NCBI GenBank assembly: GCA_031292665.1
Contig: JARLGR010000166.1
Coordinates: forward strand, 1-38,213
DNA from: Mycobacterium sp.
Lineage (GTDB): Bacteria > Actinomycetota > Actinomycetes > Mycobacteriales > Mycobacteriaceae
Reading direction: 5' to 3'
DNA: 38,213 bases
Shown piece by piece: positions 8,765 through 17,297 of this stretch (the stretch's first letter is position 1; every line of letters starts with the position of its first letter). Made by a program: the position numbers and the translations under genes. Below the pieces are notes generated by a model. That model saw only the letters and a list, made by a program, of their open reading frames with translations, had not been told where the DNA came from and did no database searches.

Positions 8765-10027
8765 ATGACCGCAACGCTGGACTTCGCGATGCTTCCGCCC
8801 GAAATCAACTCGGGCCGCATGTATTCGGGGGCGGGTTCGGGCCCGATGCTGGCCGCGGCGTCAGCGTGGAAGGGCCTGGCCGCGGAACTGCGGTCCACCA
8901 CCTTGTCGTACAGTTCGGTGCTCTCGGCGCTGACCGGCGAGGAGTGGCACGGACCGGCCGCGACGTCGATGGCGGCGGCGGCGACGCCGTATGTCGCCTG
9001 GATGGGCACGACGGCCGCGCAGGCCGAGCAGACCGCCGCCCGGGCCGAGGGCGCCGCGGCGGCGTACGAGGCGGCGTTCGCCGCCACCGTGCCACCGCCG
9101 GTGATCGCGGCGAACCGCGCGCAGTTGGTGACGCTGATTGCCACGAACATCGTGGGCCAGAACACCCCGGCGATCGCGGCCACCGAGGCGCAGTACGCCG
9201 AGATGTGGGCCCAGGACGCGGCGGCCATGTACGGCTACGCCGCTTCGTCGGCTGTTGCCACGCAATTGACTCAGTTCACCGAGCCGCAGCAGAACACGAG
9301 CTCCGGTGGCCTGGCGGCTCAGTCGGCGGCGGTCAGCCAGGCCGCGGCGACCCCGGCCGGCACGCAGCAATCCACGCTGACACAGCTGATGTCGGCGCTG
9401 CCTACCACGCTGCAGAATCTTGCTTCGCCTGCGTCGTCCTGCTCCCCGGCGTCTGGGCTCGACGGCGTTCTCACCGGACTGGGGGGGTGGAACCCGTTCG
9501 CCGCGGGGTCGGCGACGGACACGACAGGCCTGAACGGCTTGCTGAACCTTTTCGGCTCCAACACGGCGTTCGGGCAGTTCATGAATGCCAATATCTGGAA
9601 CACCATCTTCTCGTCCGGCTTCTACATGCCCAGCAACACCATGGCTCCGTTCCTGGGTCTGTTGGGCGCGCAAACTGCGGGCAATGCGGTGGGTGACGCC
9701 GCCGGGCAGGCCGCCACGGGAGCGTTGGGCGAGGCCCTGGCACCGGTCGGCGGCATCGGCGGTCTGGGCAGCGCCGTCTCGGGCGGCCTGGGCCACGGGT
9801 CCATCATCGGCCCGCTGTCGGTGCCACCGAGCTGGACCGCGCCCGCGGCGCTGGCCAGCCCGCTGAGCTCCACGCTGGGCGGCACGCCGATGATCGCGCC
9901 TCCCGCCATGGCGGCGGGGATGCCCGGAATGCCGATTAACAGCATGGGCGGCCAAGCGTACGGACGCGCCATGCCCCAATACGGCTTCCGGCCCACCTTT
10001 GTGGCACGCCCACCCGCCGCCGGATAA
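8765..10027 (+). CDS. PPE31: PPE31-like PPE-SVP protein
   Basis: A 420-residue PPE protein. The PPE motif is at residues 11-13 ([12 protein letters not shown]), the W-x-G turn is EEWHG, and the conserved PPE domain runs to about residue 180. The SVP-subfamily motif GPLSVPPSW lies in the C-terminal half and the protein ends FVARPPAAG. Start and end sequences match M. tuberculosis PPE31 as I remember it. PE20/PPE31 have been linked experimentally to Mg2+ uptake at low Mg2+, which fits the M-box upstream. It should be an ESX-5 substrate at the outer membrane or surface. The start follows the PE gene by 2 bp, indicating coupling with its presumed partner. Confidence 0.88.
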   Translation: MTATLDFAMLPPEINSGRMYSGAGSGPMLAAASAWKGLAAELRSTTLSYSSVLSALTGEEWHGPAATSMAAAATPYVAWMGTTAAQAEQTAARAEGAAAAYEAAFAATVPPPVIAANRAQLVTLIATNIVGQNTPAIAATEAQYAEMWAQDAAAMYGYAASSAVATQLTQFTEPQQNTSSGGLAAQSAAVSQAAATPAGTQQSTLTQLMSALPTTLQNLASPASSCSPASGLDGVLTGLGGWNPFAAGSATDTTGLNGLLNLFGSNTAFGQFMNANIWNTIFSSGFYMPSNTMAPFLGLLGAQTAGNAVGDAAGQAATGALGEALAPVGGIGGLGSAVSGGLGHGSIIGPLSVPPSWTAPAALASPLSSTLGGTPMIAPPAMAAGMPGMPINSMGGQAYGRAMPQYGFRPTFVARPPAAG

Positions 10028-10072
10028 CGCCGCTCGGGGTTCGCGCCTCTGCCGCGGCGGCGCCGGCCCGGA

Positions 10073-10276
10073 GTGGAATCCGGCCGAGACGTTCCCGGCC
10101 GCTTCCTTACCATGCCTGCGGCCGCCGTGCGTCGAGACCTCACCGCCGGCGAAACAGCCCAGTGTGCTCTCCGCAACACCGTGATCATGCCGCTGGCCCG
10201 GGCGGCACCGCCTAGACGCGACGTTGACCACCACGAACAGGTCGTATTCGCCTCACAGGAAACTTCCAGTAGCTAA
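10073..10276 (+). pseudogene. Probable decayed esxM-like gene
   Basis: The open frame here has scattered resemblance to EsxM. Near its start GRDVPGRF recalls MRDMAGRF, and its end, HEQVVFASQETSSS, recalls YEQQEQASQQILSS, followed by a stop. The middle is unrecognisable. It lies 56 bp before an esxN-like remnant, the normal esxM-esxN order and spacing. The match is short and made by eye, so this is tentative. Confidence 0.42.
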
Positions 10277-10332
10277 TCAGCGCCGTGGCAGTTTAACCCG
10301 TCTAATCTTCTTGATGAAATTTAGGAGAACAC

Positions 10333-10510
10333 ATGTCGATTGGCTACCAGTTCGGCGATGTCGATGCCCACGGCGCCACAATTCGGGCTCACGCGGCCGC
10401 GCTGGAGGCTGAGCACCGGGCCGAGCAGGCCAACGCCCACGGCCAGAAGGTGCAACCGCGGGCAGCAACATGGCCGACACCGACAGTGCTGCGGCTCGAG
10501 CTGGGCGTGA
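10333..10510 (+). pseudogene. esxN-like pseudogene with internal deletion
   Basis: An ATG after TTAGGAG begins MSIGYQFGDVDAHGATIRAH, an intact EsxN-family N-terminus of 30 residues, which then jumps directly to EQANAHGQKVQ. The 35-40 residues between, including the W-x-G turn, are gone. Two further single-base losses relative to the esxN copy at 82-171 shift the frame, so the TDSAVGSSWA end is read only across frames and stops at TGA 10508-10510. The breakpoint lies at a GAGCA repeat (10411 and 10423). The product cannot form a WXG100 hairpin. It is a second, dead copy of the esxM/N module. Confidence 0.85.
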
Positions 10511-11067
10511 ACGCACTCCACGCGCGAATGGAAGCGAACGGCGCAGACCGGCAGAGACGCCGAAGTCGACATACTTAGTGCTCTCCTGCGCTATTGATAA
10601 GTTGCGGTATAACCAAGATCATTTCCGGTGCAATAGGGGGTGTTTAGGGCCCGCGATCGAAGCATTAATTCAAGTCTCGAAAGCAGATGCGACCGGCACA
10701 GGTGCCGTTGTCCTGCAGATTAATTTCTATTAATTCTGTAGGTTGGCTATGCCATTTCCACGAGCATTTGCTAGAAAGCGCATTTCAAGCTCTTGAACAC
10801 TGAGCCTGCTTGGGAGTGCGTTAGCTACAAGTAAGAGGCCTCACACGACGCAAGACCGGTCATGACATTTATTTTTAACGTTCGCATTACCGGATCGGAA
10901 CGCGAGGTAGATACACTTTTGTCACCATGCCCGCTACTCGGTAGGGGCAGAAACACGTGGCTTCGATAGTGAATTTAATGAGTTTGTTTGAAATACCTGC
11001 GCGGTTGGGCGCGGAGCAACCAAGCCGTACTTACCATGACGGCCACCGAGGGGACCGGAGGTACTAG
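10511..11067. other. AT-rich spacer before the second PPE gene
   Basis: No gene was recognised. The stretch is clearly poorer in GC than its surroundings, with runs such as ATTTATTTTTAACG. It contains the long hairpin at 10712-10742. An AGGTACTAG sequence just before 11068 may serve as the ribosome site of the next gene. It may be a foreign or fast-changing spacer, or the promoter region of the second PPE gene. Confidence 0.5.
10712..10742. repeat. 13-bp hairpin in AT-rich spacer
   Basis: CCTGCAGATTAAT (10712-10724) pairs with ATTAATTCTGTAGG (10729-10742) over a TTCT loop. Only one bulged base and one G-T pair interrupt the stem. It could be a terminator, part of a small RNA or a repeat-element end. 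Confidence 0.6.
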
Positions 11068-12336
11068 ATGTTTGATTTCGGGGCGCTACCGCCTGAGATC
11101 AATTCCGGACGGATGTATGTCGGCGCGGGATCGGGGCCGATGCTGGCCGCCGCGGCCGCCTGGGACGACTTGGCCGCCGAGTTGCAGTCCACCGGTGCGT
11201 CGTACAGCTCGACCATCGAGAGTTTGGCGACGGGGCCGTGGACGGGCCCGTCGTCGATAGCGATGGCGGCCGCGGCCGCACCCTACGTGGCCTGGATCAA
11301 CTCGACCGGAGCGCAGGCCGAGCAAGCCGGCACGCAAGCCAAGCTCGCCGCGGCAGCCTACGAGACGGCGTTTGCGGCTACCGTGCCCCCGCCGGTCATT
11401 GCAGCCAACCGCGCCCTGCTCGCGGCGTTGATCGCGACCAACATTCTGGGCCAGAACACGCCGGCGATCGCGGCCACCGAAGCGCAATACATGGAGATGT
11501 GGGCGCAGGACGCGGCCGCCATGTACGCGTACGCCAGCTCCTCGTCGTTGGCGACCCAGCTGCAAACGTTCCTGGAGCCGCCGCAGACGACCAGCAACTC
11601 GGCCGGCGCCACGCAAGCCGCCGCGGTTTCCCAGTCCAGCGGCCAGAGCGGCCTGAACATCGGCACCCAGTTGTCCCAGCTGATCAACTCCGTCCCGAGT
11701 GCGCTGCAAAGCCTTTCGGCAACCAACGCCGCGACGTCGACGGCGTCGGGAATATCCTTGCCGGCGACGGTGCCCGACGTCCTGACCAACTGGAACACCA
11801 TCTGGTCGACCGTTACCGGCGTGTTCTCTCCCCAGTCGTGGGCCACCATCCCCGGTGGGCCGTTCCTGTCATTCGGGCAGACATACGCCTGGGCCCAAAA
11901 CGGGCAGGGCGCCGCCGCCTACCTCTCGGGCCCGAAGTTCATCTCCGGGGCGTTGGCGCCGCTGACCCAAGGCGCCGGCGCCGTCAAGCCGATGCTGAGC
12001 TCCGCCATCGGCGGCGGGCAGGTCTCGGGGTCGATGGGCAAAGCGGCCCTAGTCGGAAGCATGTCGGTGCCGCAGGGCTGGACCCAGGAAGCGCCGGCGA
12101 TCAGAACGCTCGCCCAGATGCTGCCCGCCAACTTGGCGGCCGCCCCGGAGGCGTCACTGGCCGGCGAGGCCGGCGTCTTCAGCCAGATGGGCCTGTCCAG
12201 CCTGGCCGGACGCGCGGTTGCGGCCGGCGCAACGTACTCGTCCGGCGGAAGCGCGGCGGCAGGTTCGCTGGGCGGTGTCATCCAGGCCGAGGCCGCGACG
12301 GCAACCATCATCGTGATACCGGCGCTCGAAGACTGA
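11068..12336 (+). CDS. PPE-SVP protein resembling PPE15
   Basis: A 422-residue PPE protein with PPE at residues 8-10 ([12 protein letters not shown]), the W-x-G turn PWTG and the SVP motif GSMSVPQGW. Its C-terminus, [19 protein letters not shown]...[11 protein letters not shown], resembles M. tuberculosis PPE15 (Rv1039c) more than PPE32 or PPE33, which occupy this position there (memory-based comparison). PPE15 is normally paired with PE8, but no PE gene precedes this one. It would therefore need a PE partner from elsewhere, perhaps the short PE at 8544. It is a likely ESX-5 substrate. Confidence 0.85.
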   Translation: MFDFGALPPEINSGRMYVGAGSGPMLAAAAAWDDLAAELQSTGASYSSTIESLATGPWTGPSSIAMAAAAAPYVAWINSTGAQAEQAGTQAKLAAAAYETAFAATVPPPVIAANRALLAALIATNILGQNTPAIAATEAQYMEMWAQDAAAMYAYASSSSLATQLQTFLEPPQTTSNSAGATQAAAVSQSSGQSGLNIGTQLSQLINSVPSALQSLSATNAATSTASGISLPATVPDVLTNWNTIWSTVTGVFSPQSWATIPGGPFLSFGQTYAWAQNGQGAAAYLSGPKFISGALAPLTQGAGAVKPMLSSAIGGGQVSGSMGKAALVGSMSVPQGWTQEAPAIRTLAQMLPANLAAAPEASLAGEAGVFSQMGLSSLAGRAVAAGATYSSGGSAAAGSLGGVIQAEAATATIIVIPALED

Positions 12337-12406
12337 CCGACGTGATGACGCACAGCAGCCCGACACAGACCACCCGAACGCGCGCCACCAGGTAAGGGGT
12401 AGAGAC

Positions 12407-13810
12407 ATGTTTTACGGAGCGTTTCCGCCGGAGTTCAACTCCGGCCGGATGTATGCCGGTCCGGGATCGGAGTCGATGCTGGCCGCCGCGGCGGCCTGGG
12501 AGGGGCTGGCGAGCGAATTACAGTCGACCGTTTCGTCGTATTCCTCAGTCATCGACACATTGAGCAGTGGGCCGTGGGTGGGTCCGTCGTCGATGAGCAT
12601 GGTGGCCGCGGTCACGCCGTACTTGGCTTGGATGCAGCAGACCGCCGCCCAGGCTGCGCAAACCGCGAGCCAGGCCACCGCGGCGGCCACCGCCTACCAG
12701 GAGGCGTTCGCCGCGACCGTGCCGCCGCCGGAGATCGCGGCCAACCGCACCCAACTGGCGACGCTGGTCGCGACGAACCTCTTCGGGCAGAACACCGCGG
12801 CCATCGCGGCCACTGAGGCCCAGTACGCCGACATGTGGGCCCAGGACGCGGTGGCGATGGACAACTACCTCGCCGAGTCGGAGGCCGCCACCACCCAGCT
12901 GACCACGTTCACCGAGCCACCGAACACCACCAACGGCACGGCCGGGACGACGCAGGCGGCCGCGGTGAGCACGGCATCCACCACCCCGGCCGCCAACGTG
13001 GCGTCAACCCTCACTTCGATCATTCCCACCTTCACTCCGGAGCCGGGGGCACTGGGATATCTTGCCGGGCTGGCCAACTCGTATACCGCTTTCGCGAAAA
13101 ATTTGTTGAACACCGTTCCGAACGGGGCTACCTGGTACACGGATCTGTACAACGCCCTCAAAGTTCCAATCGGCCTGACCACGCAGTACAACGACATCGG
13201 GCTGCTGATCAACTTTCCCGTGTCGCAGTGGCTCAAGTTTTCCCCGCCGGCCGCCTATGGCGCGCTCCCGAAGGACGCCCTCGGTGCCGGGCTCGGGGCG
13301 TTGGGCTTCGGGCGCGGGACACTGTACAACGCGGTCAGCCCGGTGGGGGCAAGTATGGCTCGGGGCACCTTGGTCGGATCCCTGACCGTTCCGCCGAGCT
13401 GGGCGGCGAACACCCCGGCCGTCCAGATGGTCGCCTCCGCGTTGTCGGCCGCCGGGCCGGATGCGGTGCCGGCGGCCGCGCTCGGCGAGGGCGGGCTGCT
13501 CAGCTCGATGTCGGTGGCCGGAATGCTCGGTAGCGCCCTCGGCGCGGGTGCTCCGACCGTGGCGAAAAGCGGCACCCGAAGCCGTCTCACCCCGCTCAAA
13601 GACCTCAAGGGCGGCACTTCGCCGGAGAAACTCAAGCAGGTGGTGGCACAAATTTCGGAGAAGCCCGAGAGCGTGCAGCACCACAATGTCGACCAAGAAG
13701 GTCTCGACGCGCTGCTCGAGCAATTGTCGAAGAAACCCGGAATTCACGCGGTGCATCTGAAGAAAGGCAACAAGCCACAGGTCGTGCCCTCGGATGCGCA
13801 GCTGGGGTAG
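12407..13810 (+). CDS. PPE-SVP protein with charged C-terminal extension
   Basis: A 467-residue PPE protein with PPE at residues 7-9 ([12 protein letters not shown]), the W-x-G turn PWVG and a GSLTVPPSW motif in place of the usual SVP form. The last 80 residues or so differ from the rest: [14 protein letters not shown]...[17 protein letters not shown], then [21 protein letters not shown] and [13 protein letters not shown]. This segment is rich in Lys, Glu and Gln and reads like a small alpha/beta domain added to the PPE protein. The gene follows the previous PPE by 70 bp with a GGGGTAGAG ribosome site and is probably co-transcribed. It should be exported by ESX-5. Confidence 0.85.
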   Translation: MFYGAFPPEFNSGRMYAGPGSESMLAAAAAWEGLASELQSTVSSYSSVIDTLSSGPWVGPSSMSMVAAVTPYLAWMQQTAAQAAQTASQATAAATAYQEAFAATVPPPEIAANRTQLATLVATNLFGQNTAAIAATEAQYADMWAQDAVAMDNYLAESEAATTQLTTFTEPPNTTNGTAGTTQAAAVSTASTTPAANVASTLTSIIPTFTPEPGALGYLAGLANSYTAFAKNLLNTVPNGATWYTDLYNALKVPIGLTTQYNDIGLLINFPVSQWLKFSPPAAYGALPKDALGAGLGALGFGRGTLYNAVSPVGASMARGTLVGSLTVPPSWAANTPAVQMVASALSAAGPDAVPAAALGEGGLLSSMSVAGMLGSALGAGAPTVAKSGTRSRLTPLKDLKGGTSPEKLKQVVAQISEKPESVQHHNVDQEGLDALLEQLSKKPGIHAVHLKKGNKPQVVPSDAQLG

Positions 13811-13840
13811 GGGCAACCACAATCGGAAGTATGGTGTGTT

Positions 13841-14164
13841 ATGAAATCACTGGTGGCGCTGCTCGGCATTTCCGCGGTGATTGGCTTCGCGGCACCCGCG
13901 TATGCCGATCCTCCTCCCGTCCCGGACGGTGACGACGGAGGCTTCCTCGCCGCACTGCACACGGCCGGCATCAGCTATTCCAACCCCGATGCGGCGGTCG
14001 CGGCCGGCCGAGCGGTGTGCTCGTGCTTGAACAACGGCGAGTCGGGTCTGGAGTTGGTCCACGACGTGAAAAGCCACAATCCCGGCTTCGACATGGAGAT
14101 GGCATCGAATTTCGCTATGATCGCGGCGAAATTCTATTGCCCGCACCAACTTTCGAAGGCCTGA
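13841..14164 (+). CDS. Secreted DUF732 protein (Rv1810-like)
   Basis: A 107-residue protein with a signal peptide (MKSLVALLGISAVIGFAAPAYA, cleavage near residue 22) and a mature DUF732 domain. Family landmarks are DGGFLAALHTAGISY, AVCSCLNNG and FYCPHQL. The Cys in AVC and in YC probably form the conserved disulfide. An additional Cys (CSC) is present. It lies 30 bp after the PPE gene and before mgtC, the place of Rv1810, part of the Mg2+-responsive unit in M. tuberculosis. The function of DUF732 proteins is unknown. Confidence 0.88.
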   Translation: MKSLVALLGISAVIGFAAPAYADPPPVPDGDDGGFLAALHTAGISYSNPDAAVAAGRAVCSCLNNGESGLELVHDVKSHNPGFDMEMASNFAMIAAKFYCPHQLSKA

Positions 14165-14190
14165 CACCAGGCGGTAAGAAAGCTCGAGTT

Positions 14191-14511
14191 TTGAGAATTG
14201 TCCCGACGCTCATCGGCGTTTCCGTCATGGTCGCGCTCGCCTCGCCTGCGTCTGGCGAGCCGACCGCAAATGGGCCTGACGACGCGGGCTTTCTCGCGTC
14301 GCTGCGGAGTGCGGGTCTCACCTACACGGATTCGGGTCGTGCCATCGCTTTCGCCAAGGCGGTATGTGGGTCGATGGGAAAAGGCGAGATGGGCCCACAA
14401 CTGATCAGCGAACTGCAAACCGATAATCCCGCCCTGACCACCGATCACGCCGCCTCGTTCGTTGCGCTTTCGGCGACGTATTACTGCCCCGAGCAACTCA
14501 ACAAACGATAG
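14191..14511 (+). CDS. Second tandem secreted DUF732 protein
   Basis: A 106-residue DUF732 protein read from a TTG start. The frame is open from 14017, but the signal peptide (LRIVPTLIGVSVMVALASPASG) makes 14191 the sensible start. Landmarks align with the preceding gene: DAGFLASLRSAGLTY, AVCGSMGKGEMG and YYCPEQL. It begins 26 bp after its paralogue. From memory M. tuberculosis has a single copy here, so this is a local tandem duplication that has since diverged widely. The ribosome site (GGTAAGAAAG) is weak, so expression may depend on coupling. Confidence 0.78.
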   Translation: MRIVPTLIGVSVMVALASPASGEPTANGPDDAGFLASLRSAGLTYTDSGRAIAFAKAVCGSMGKGEMGPQLISELQTDNPALTTDHAASFVALSATYYCPEQLNKR

Positions 14512-14668
14512 GAATTGCGCGAAGGTTCCGCACGCGTGGCCGCGAAGCGACTGGCTGGGCCCGGGTCTACCTTTTGTTCACCTACTTTTGGTTGGCTGCC
14601 GCAATAGCACCGCGCCAGAGCGGATACAGACGCCATCGGCCTGGCTGTCGGGGGAGGGAGTGCTTCAA

Positions 14669-15376
14669 GTGGAGACACTGAGCGTCGCGGATTTCGCACT
14701 CCGACTTGCCGTCGGGGTGGGTTGTGGCGCCCTCATCGGGATGGAGCGGCAGTGGCGGGCGCGCAGGGCCGGCCTACGTACCAACGCGCTGGTCGCCGGC
14801 GGCGCGACGTTGTTCGTGCTGTACGCAGCCGCGACCACGGACACCAGCCCCACCAGAGTGGCGTCCTACGTGGTGTCGGGCATCGGCTTCCTCGGCGGTG
14901 GGGTGATCCTGCGCGAGGGGGTCAACGTCCGGGGCCTCAACACCGCGGCCACCCTCTGGTGCTCGGCCGCGATCGGTGTGCTGGCCGCTTCCGGGCATCC
15001 GGTCTTCGCGCTGATCGGCACCGCCACCGTCATCGCCATCCACGTCGTCGGGCGCCCGCTCGGCCGGCTCATCGACCGCGACAACATCGGCGACGAAGAC
15101 GAGAGCCTGCAGCCCTATCTGGTGCAGGTGATCTGCCGTCCGAAATCCGAGAAGTACGCGCGCGCCCAGATCGTGCAGCACGCCAGCAGCAACGACATCA
15201 CGTTGCGCGGCATCCACACCGGCCACGCGAGCGACGACGAGATCACCCTGACCGCGCATGTGCTGATGGACGGTCACACGCCGGCCCGCCTCGAGCGGTT
15301 GGTGGCGGAGCTATCCCTGCAACCGGGCGTTCGCGCGGTCCAGTGGTACGCCGGTGACAAAGCTCAGTCGGACTGA
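14669..15376 (+). CDS. mgtC: MgtC, magnesium-stress membrane virulence protein
   Basis: A 235-residue MgtC protein. Four or five hydrophobic helices occupy residues 1-130, with signatures GCGALIGMERQWRARRAGLRTNALV and GIGFLGGGVILREG. A cytosolic ACT-like domain of about 90 residues follows (QPYLVQVICRPKSEKYAR). GTG at 14669 was chosen because GGGGAGGGAG lies about 10 nt upstream and the length then matches the usual 234. Another GTG at 14660 is possible. MgtC supports growth at low Mg2+ and in macrophages, partly by restraining the F-type ATP synthase in Salmonella. It appears to close the M-box-headed unit, though a 157-bp gap could hold its own promoter. Confidence 0.95.
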   Translation: METLSVADFALRLAVGVGCGALIGMERQWRARRAGLRTNALVAGGATLFVLYAAATTDTSPTRVASYVVSGIGFLGGGVILREGVNVRGLNTAATLWCSAAIGVLAASGHPVFALIGTATVIAIHVVGRPLGRLIDRDNIGDEDESLQPYLVQVICRPKSEKYARAQIVQHASSNDITLRGIHTGHASDDEITLTAHVLMDGHTPARLERLVAELSLQPGVRAVQWYAGDKAQSD

Positions 15377-15388
15377 GCATCGCCGCCG

Positions 15389-16585
15389 TCAGGGGCGGGC
15401 CTGCAACTCCGGTGCGGCCGCGGCCAGCAAGTCGGCACGGTTGCCGGTCAGCGGGGGATAGATCCGCCGGGTATTGATCGTCTGCTTGGTGGCTTTGGCC
15501 GCCGCGCCGCTCGAAGCCACCACCCGGTCCCACCCTTCGGTATAGAGCGCGCCGGCCGGGCCGAGGTCGAGAACCGTGACATACCAAGGAATACGAAGTG
15601 CCAGCATCGGCTCGCCGAACAAGTCGCTGATCACGTTGTAGCCGGCATAGCGGCCCATCGGGCGGCCATGCTGGCACGACATCACCGACAAATGTTCGTC
15701 GTCCATGTGGGCGGCCGCGACGTCGCCCGCAGCAAACACCCCCGGCACCCCTATCACCCGCAAATAGTCATCGACCGGCACCCGGCCAAGCCGGTCGCGT
15801 GCCACCGGCAGCTGCTCGGTCAGCGGGCTGGCATGCATGCCCGCGCACCACACCACCGTGGCCGCCTCGAGGTGCTCACCCGAGGCCAGCGATACACCGC
15901 GCTCGCTCACCCCGGTGATGCTCGCCGCTGTTCTGATCTCCACGCCGTTGGCTGCCAGTGCCTGTTCGATCAGCGGACGCGCCGAGGGACCCATGTCGGA
16001 GCCGACGCCGATGCGGTCGAAAAGAACCACCCGGGGGGTGACGTTGTTGGCTGCGAACTGCTGACGCAACCTGCGCGGCAATTCGCAGGCGATCTCGATA
16101 CCGGTCAGCCCGGCGCCGACCACGACGACCGTACCCGCCGCCGGGGTGGGCGGAGCGTCGGCAAGCCGCCGTAGGTGGTTTTGTAGCGCAACGGCGCCGT
16201 CATAGGTGTCGACGTCAAAGCCGCACTCCCGCAGGCCGGGTACGGCGGGTTTGAATACGTGGCTGCCCGATGCCAGCACCAGCCGGTCGTAGCAGTGGGT
16301 GGCACCGCTGGATGTGACGAGGGTGCGAGCGTCGGTGTCGATCGCCGTCACTTCGGCGGCGATGTGCGCAACGCCGACCGGGTCGAGCAGGTCGGCCAGT
16401 GGGATGCGGCAGGCGCTGAGGTCGGCCTCGTAGTTGCGCACGCGAATGTCGTGAAACGGTTTGGCGCTCAGCACCGTGACAGTGACCGCTGCCGCCGGGA
16501 CCGCGAGCTCGTCGAGCCGGCGGGCCGCACCGAGTGCCGCCCAGAGGCCGGCGAACCCGCAGCCGACAACCACCACGACGGTCAA
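15389..16585 (-). CDS. NDH-2-like FAD/NAD(P)-dependent oxidoreductase (Rv1812c-like)
   Basis: A 398-residue two-dinucleotide-binding flavoprotein. The FAD-binding motif VVGCGFAGLWAALGA is at the N-terminus, a second Rossmann motif VVVGAGLTGIE lies near residue 153, and the late FAD contact FAAGDVAA is present. It resembles type II NADH dehydrogenases (Ndh) but lacks an obvious C-terminal membrane helix. The start is TTG; GTG codons four and five codons in are alternatives, with no strong ribosome site to decide. It is convergent with mgtC, 12 bp away. Substrate and electron acceptor cannot be read from sequence. Confidence 0.85.
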   Translation of the reverse strand: MTVVVVVGCGFAGLWAALGAARRLDELAVPAAAVTVTVLSAKPFHDIRVRNYEADLSACRIPLADLLDPVGVAHIAAEVTAIDTDARTLVTSSGATHCYDRLVLASGSHVFKPAVPGLRECGFDVDTYDGAVALQNHLRRLADAPPTPAAGTVVVVGAGLTGIEIACELPRRLRQQFAANNVTPRVVLFDRIGVGSDMGPSARPLIEQALAANGVEIRTAASITGVSERGVSLASGEHLEAATVVWCAGMHASPLTEQLPVARDRLGRVPVDDYLRVIGVPGVFAAGDVAAAHMDDEHLSVMSCQHGRPMGRYAGYNVISDLFGEPMLALRIPWYVTVLDLGPAGALYTEGWDRVVASSGAAAKATKQTINTRRIYPPLTGNRADLLAAAAPELQARP

Positions 16586-16871
16586 TTGCTCAACACCCGG
16601 TCTTGGGCGCGTGAGCTTCGCGCGATATCCCTGTCATCAGCCCCACAATTTCTCGCGGCTATCGGCGGACCGCCGCAAAGTCGTAGGGGATGATATTGCT
16701 GCACGACGGCGCCGTCATAAGTGTCACTGTCCAAACGAAAGCTTGCAGGCTGCTTGCGAGAAAACCCTAGTTGATTTACCGCATCGGGGCGATAGATGCC
16801 GCTGGCTGCCGGAGCCTGTTGGACTAACGGGCGCGCGGGACGACAATCGTGTTCGTGGTAAGGAGGATTCG
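16586..16871 (+). promoter_or_regulatory. Divergent spacer upstream of SpoIIAA-like gene
   Basis: There is no gene in this 286-bp divergent spacer. TTGATT (16771-16776) and TAGATG (16793-16798), 16 bp apart, form a possible promoter. A perfect AGGAGG ribosome site at 16861-16866 precedes the ATG at 16872 by 5 nt. Confidence 0.3.
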
Positions 16872-17240
16872 ATGATCGAAATGCTGGAGGGCATGCCAGA
16901 AGGGGTGACCGGCATTCGGGTGTCGGGCCGGCTGCGAGGTGACGAACTTCGCGAGATCGAGCCGACGATGCAGGATCTGCTGAAAGCCGGCGACATCAGG
17001 ATCGTGGAGGTCATCGCCTCCGATTACGAGGGCTTTGGGCCCGGCGGGCTGGTCGAGGATCTGAAACTGGGCTTCGGCACCGTGCTGCCACATTATTCGG
17101 CCTTCAAGCGCATCGCCATAGTGTCCGACAAGGAATGGGTCGCCCACACCCTGCACGCGTTGGCGTGGTTGGTTCCCGGCGAACTGGCGGTGTTCGGCCT
17201 GGACGAGCTTGATCGCGCCAAGGAGTGGGCCGCCGGTTGA
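16872..17240 (+). CDS. SpoIIAA-like (STAS-fold) protein
   Basis: A 122-residue cytosolic protein starting MIEMLEGMPEGVTGIRVSGRLRGDE. The pattern GIRVSGRLRGDELREIEPTM...DIRIVEVIASDYEGFGPGGLVED...FKRIAIVSDKEWV...PGELAVFGLDELDRAKEW is typical of the SpoIIAA-like family, which adopts a STAS/CRAL-TRIO-like fold. The longer open frame upstream is rejected because AGGAGG sits 5 nt before this ATG. The family is often stress-associated, but no ligand or partner is known. It stands where M. tuberculosis has Rv1813c on the other strand. Confidence 0.8.
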   Translation: MIEMLEGMPEGVTGIRVSGRLRGDELREIEPTMQDLLKAGDIRIVEVIASDYEGFGPGGLVEDLKLGFGTVLPHYSAFKRIAIVSDKEWVAHTLHALAWLVPGELAVFGLDELDRAKEWAAG

Positions 17241-17297
17241 CCGGCCCCGCAGCGCGGACCAAGGCGACATGCGCGTACGGCGGGCCGTCGTAGTCTT

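Noticed and set aside
10988..11067. Possible PE remnant just before the second PPE gene (TMTATEGTGG resembling a YAATEAAN end)
   Set aside because: Only a handful of residues match, with no N-terminal PE sequence, so chance is more likely.
14017..14190. Upstream extension of the second DUF732 frame
   Set aside because: It overlaps the first DUF732 gene and would place the signal peptide in the middle of the protein.
16461..16871. Upstream extension of the SpoIIAA-like frame
   Set aside because: AGGAGG 5 nt before ATG 16872 and family length both support the short form.
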